64,000 bases of DNA from Chryseobacterium oryctis. Lineage in GTDB: Bacteria > Bacteroidota > Bacteroidia > Flavobacteriales > Weeksellaceae. The position numbers and the translations under genes were made by a program. This document shows positions 63,204 to 64,000 of the stretch, one piece after another; the stretch's first letter is position 1; each line of letters opens with the position of its first letter. The notes beneath the pieces are model-generated. The model did no database searches, had not been told where the DNA came from, and worked only from the letters and a program-made list of their open reading frames with translations. The DNA lies in NCBI RefSeq assembly GCF_025971925.1, contig NZ_JAPDHV010000010.1, positions 16,776 through 80,775 of the forward strand, written 5' to 3'.

Positions 63204-64000
63204 TTATTGAGGACATGGTGTCGCTACTACTGGTTGATTTGCTCCGTTATATTCTAATTTTGTAGAAGAATTTTCGGTAATTTTATAGACTTCCAATCCA
63301 TCTATTGCCACTTTTTCTTTTAAAAACTGAGTGAAAATTTTCTCTACAATTGACGGATTAGCAAGTTCATCTGTTGTTAATTTTTCATACTCTTTCTTAT
63401 ACCACTTATTCCAATCTTCTATTTTATCCCAAGTAGACCCCGGCCATGTATCATTAGTATATTGCAGCATATAGCTACCCTGCGAAGTTATAACTACAGA
63501 ATATGCATTGGTATAGCTTCCAGTATATATTCTAGCCTGCTTCATAAAGATATTCAAAAATGTTCTTACATCTGCAGGAGATGGTACTTTTATAGTAGGA
63601 ACGTCATCACAATTAGCATCGTTATGTATATGAAGCAATCCTGCTATTCCGTCTTCATTGTCAGGTAAATCCATACTATGAGTACAAGGTGCACCATCTA
63701 CCACAGGAAATCCTGATGGAACTCCCGTTGAACCTACCGGTGGTAGTCTTTCGTAATATCCTTTTTCATGATCCATGGCAAACATTTGAGGAGTATTTAA
63801 TTCCTGAAATTTAGCTTTAAATTTTGGATCTGAAATTTTATTTTTTGCTTTCTCGCAAGGGGTTTGTACAGGGGTGTATGGATACCCACCATTTCCTCCA
63901 CCAGAACCGCCACCACTTCCTGTTCCTCCGCCTCCAGTTGAGCCGCCACAGCTTCCACTTTCATATATACTCTGGCAATCTAGAGCGGGTCCGGTGCAAT
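63204..64000 (-). CDS. C-terminal part of a secreted protein with Gly-rich linker and JAMM-like motif, 5' end beyond window
   Basis: The frame is open from the right window edge to the stop at 63204 (265 codons visible), so the start lies outside. The visible part has Cys-containing sequence, then a Gly/Ser/Thr-rich linker (about 63870-63960), then TPCEKAKNKISDP and a globular domain of about 200 residues. That domain holds LLHIHNDANCDD...VPSPADV, that is H-x-H followed 14 residues later by S-x-x-D, as in JAMM/MPN metallopeptidases though with longer spacing. Such C-terminal domains after linkers occur in large secreted repeat proteins of this phylum. Metal binding and peptidase activity are inferred. 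Confidence 0.75.
   Translation of the reverse strand, partial: CTGPALDCQSIYESGSCGGSTGGGGTGSGGGSGGGNGGYPYTPVQTPCEKAKNKISDPKFKAKFQELNTPQMFAMDHEKGYYERLPPVGSTGVPSGFPVVDGAPCTHSMDLPDNEDGIAGLLHIHNDANCDDVPTIKVPSPADVRTFLNIFMKQARIYTGSYTNAYSVVITSQGSYMLQYTNDTWPGSTWDKIEDWNKWYKKEYEKLTTDELANPSIVEKIFTQFLKEKVAIDGLEVYKITENSSTKLEYNGANQPVVATPCPQ

Overview
The window comes from an AT-rich Bacteroidota chromosome, most likely a Chryseobacterium-type flavobacterium (family Weeksellaceae). The evidence is promoters of the TTTG-N19-TAnnTTTG type with no Shine-Dalgarno pattern, secreted proteins ending in SFCQ/FSQ-like signal peptides, the S74-like fibre tail typical of this group, an N-succinylornithine-type arginine operon, and MocR, DUF2911 and two-component propeller proteins. 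No rRNA, CRISPR array or complete mobile element is visible. There is one tRNA (Ser-TGA).

Layout. 1-973: C-terminally cut protein of unknown function. 1186-5780 (minus): biotin operon in transcription order ferritin-like diiron protein, bioF, bioD, bioB, bioA, with tight or overlapping junctions, facing a MocR-type PLP-binding regulator (5844-7325) and then a stand-alone KAS III enzyme (7557-8618). 8657-9823: di-haem peroxidase lipoprotein. 10289-17387: two related two-component systems (NarL regulator plus membrane kinase; NarL regulator plus propeller kinase). 17979-18739: a pair of small helix-turn-helix proteins. 19043-20194: secreted fibre-like protein, then about 1 kb with no gene. 21309-28448: tRNA-Ser, trxB, holA with a head-to-head nuclease-fold protein, and a set of small metabolic, stress and repair genes.

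28635-35057 (minus): pyrimidine operon pyrB-carA-(SxxK lipoprotein)-carB. Its leader carries a consensus promoter, a 22-codon leader reading frame and an intrinsic terminator whose first base lies one base after the leader stop codon. This has the architecture of a pyrBI-type attenuator. 35803-44555 (minus): arginine operon GNAT-argG-argC-argD-argF'-argB-argE-argH. Residue 90 of the transcarbamylase is valine, which points to succinylated rather than acetylated intermediates. Two intercistronic gaps hold copies of a roughly 200-base repeat whose stems show compensatory base changes, suggesting a structured RNA.

44716-55714 (plus): a short-chain-acid module made of an InsA-like zinc-ribbon/HTH protein, an outer-membrane porin, an MHS-type transporter with a large periplasmic insertion, two small membrane proteins, a Na+/solute-symporter-fused histidine kinase, a receiver-only response regulator, and the propionyl- and acetyl-CoA synthetases. 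It resembles CrbSR-acs systems, but its response regulator has no DNA-binding domain. 55973-61707: unknown small protein, Rel/SpoT, NhaA, a lipoprotein, YihY, RlmH. 61868-64000: the end of a secreted protein with a Gly-rich linker and a JAMM-like H-x-H...S-x-x-D motif, followed by small secreted proteins and a decayed partial copy of one of them, an arrangement reminiscent of effector/immunity loci.

The best candidates for undescribed biology are the pyrB leader attenuator, the diiron protein in the biotin operon, the covarying intercistronic RNA element of the arginine operon, and the acetate/propionate sensing module with its missing output domain.
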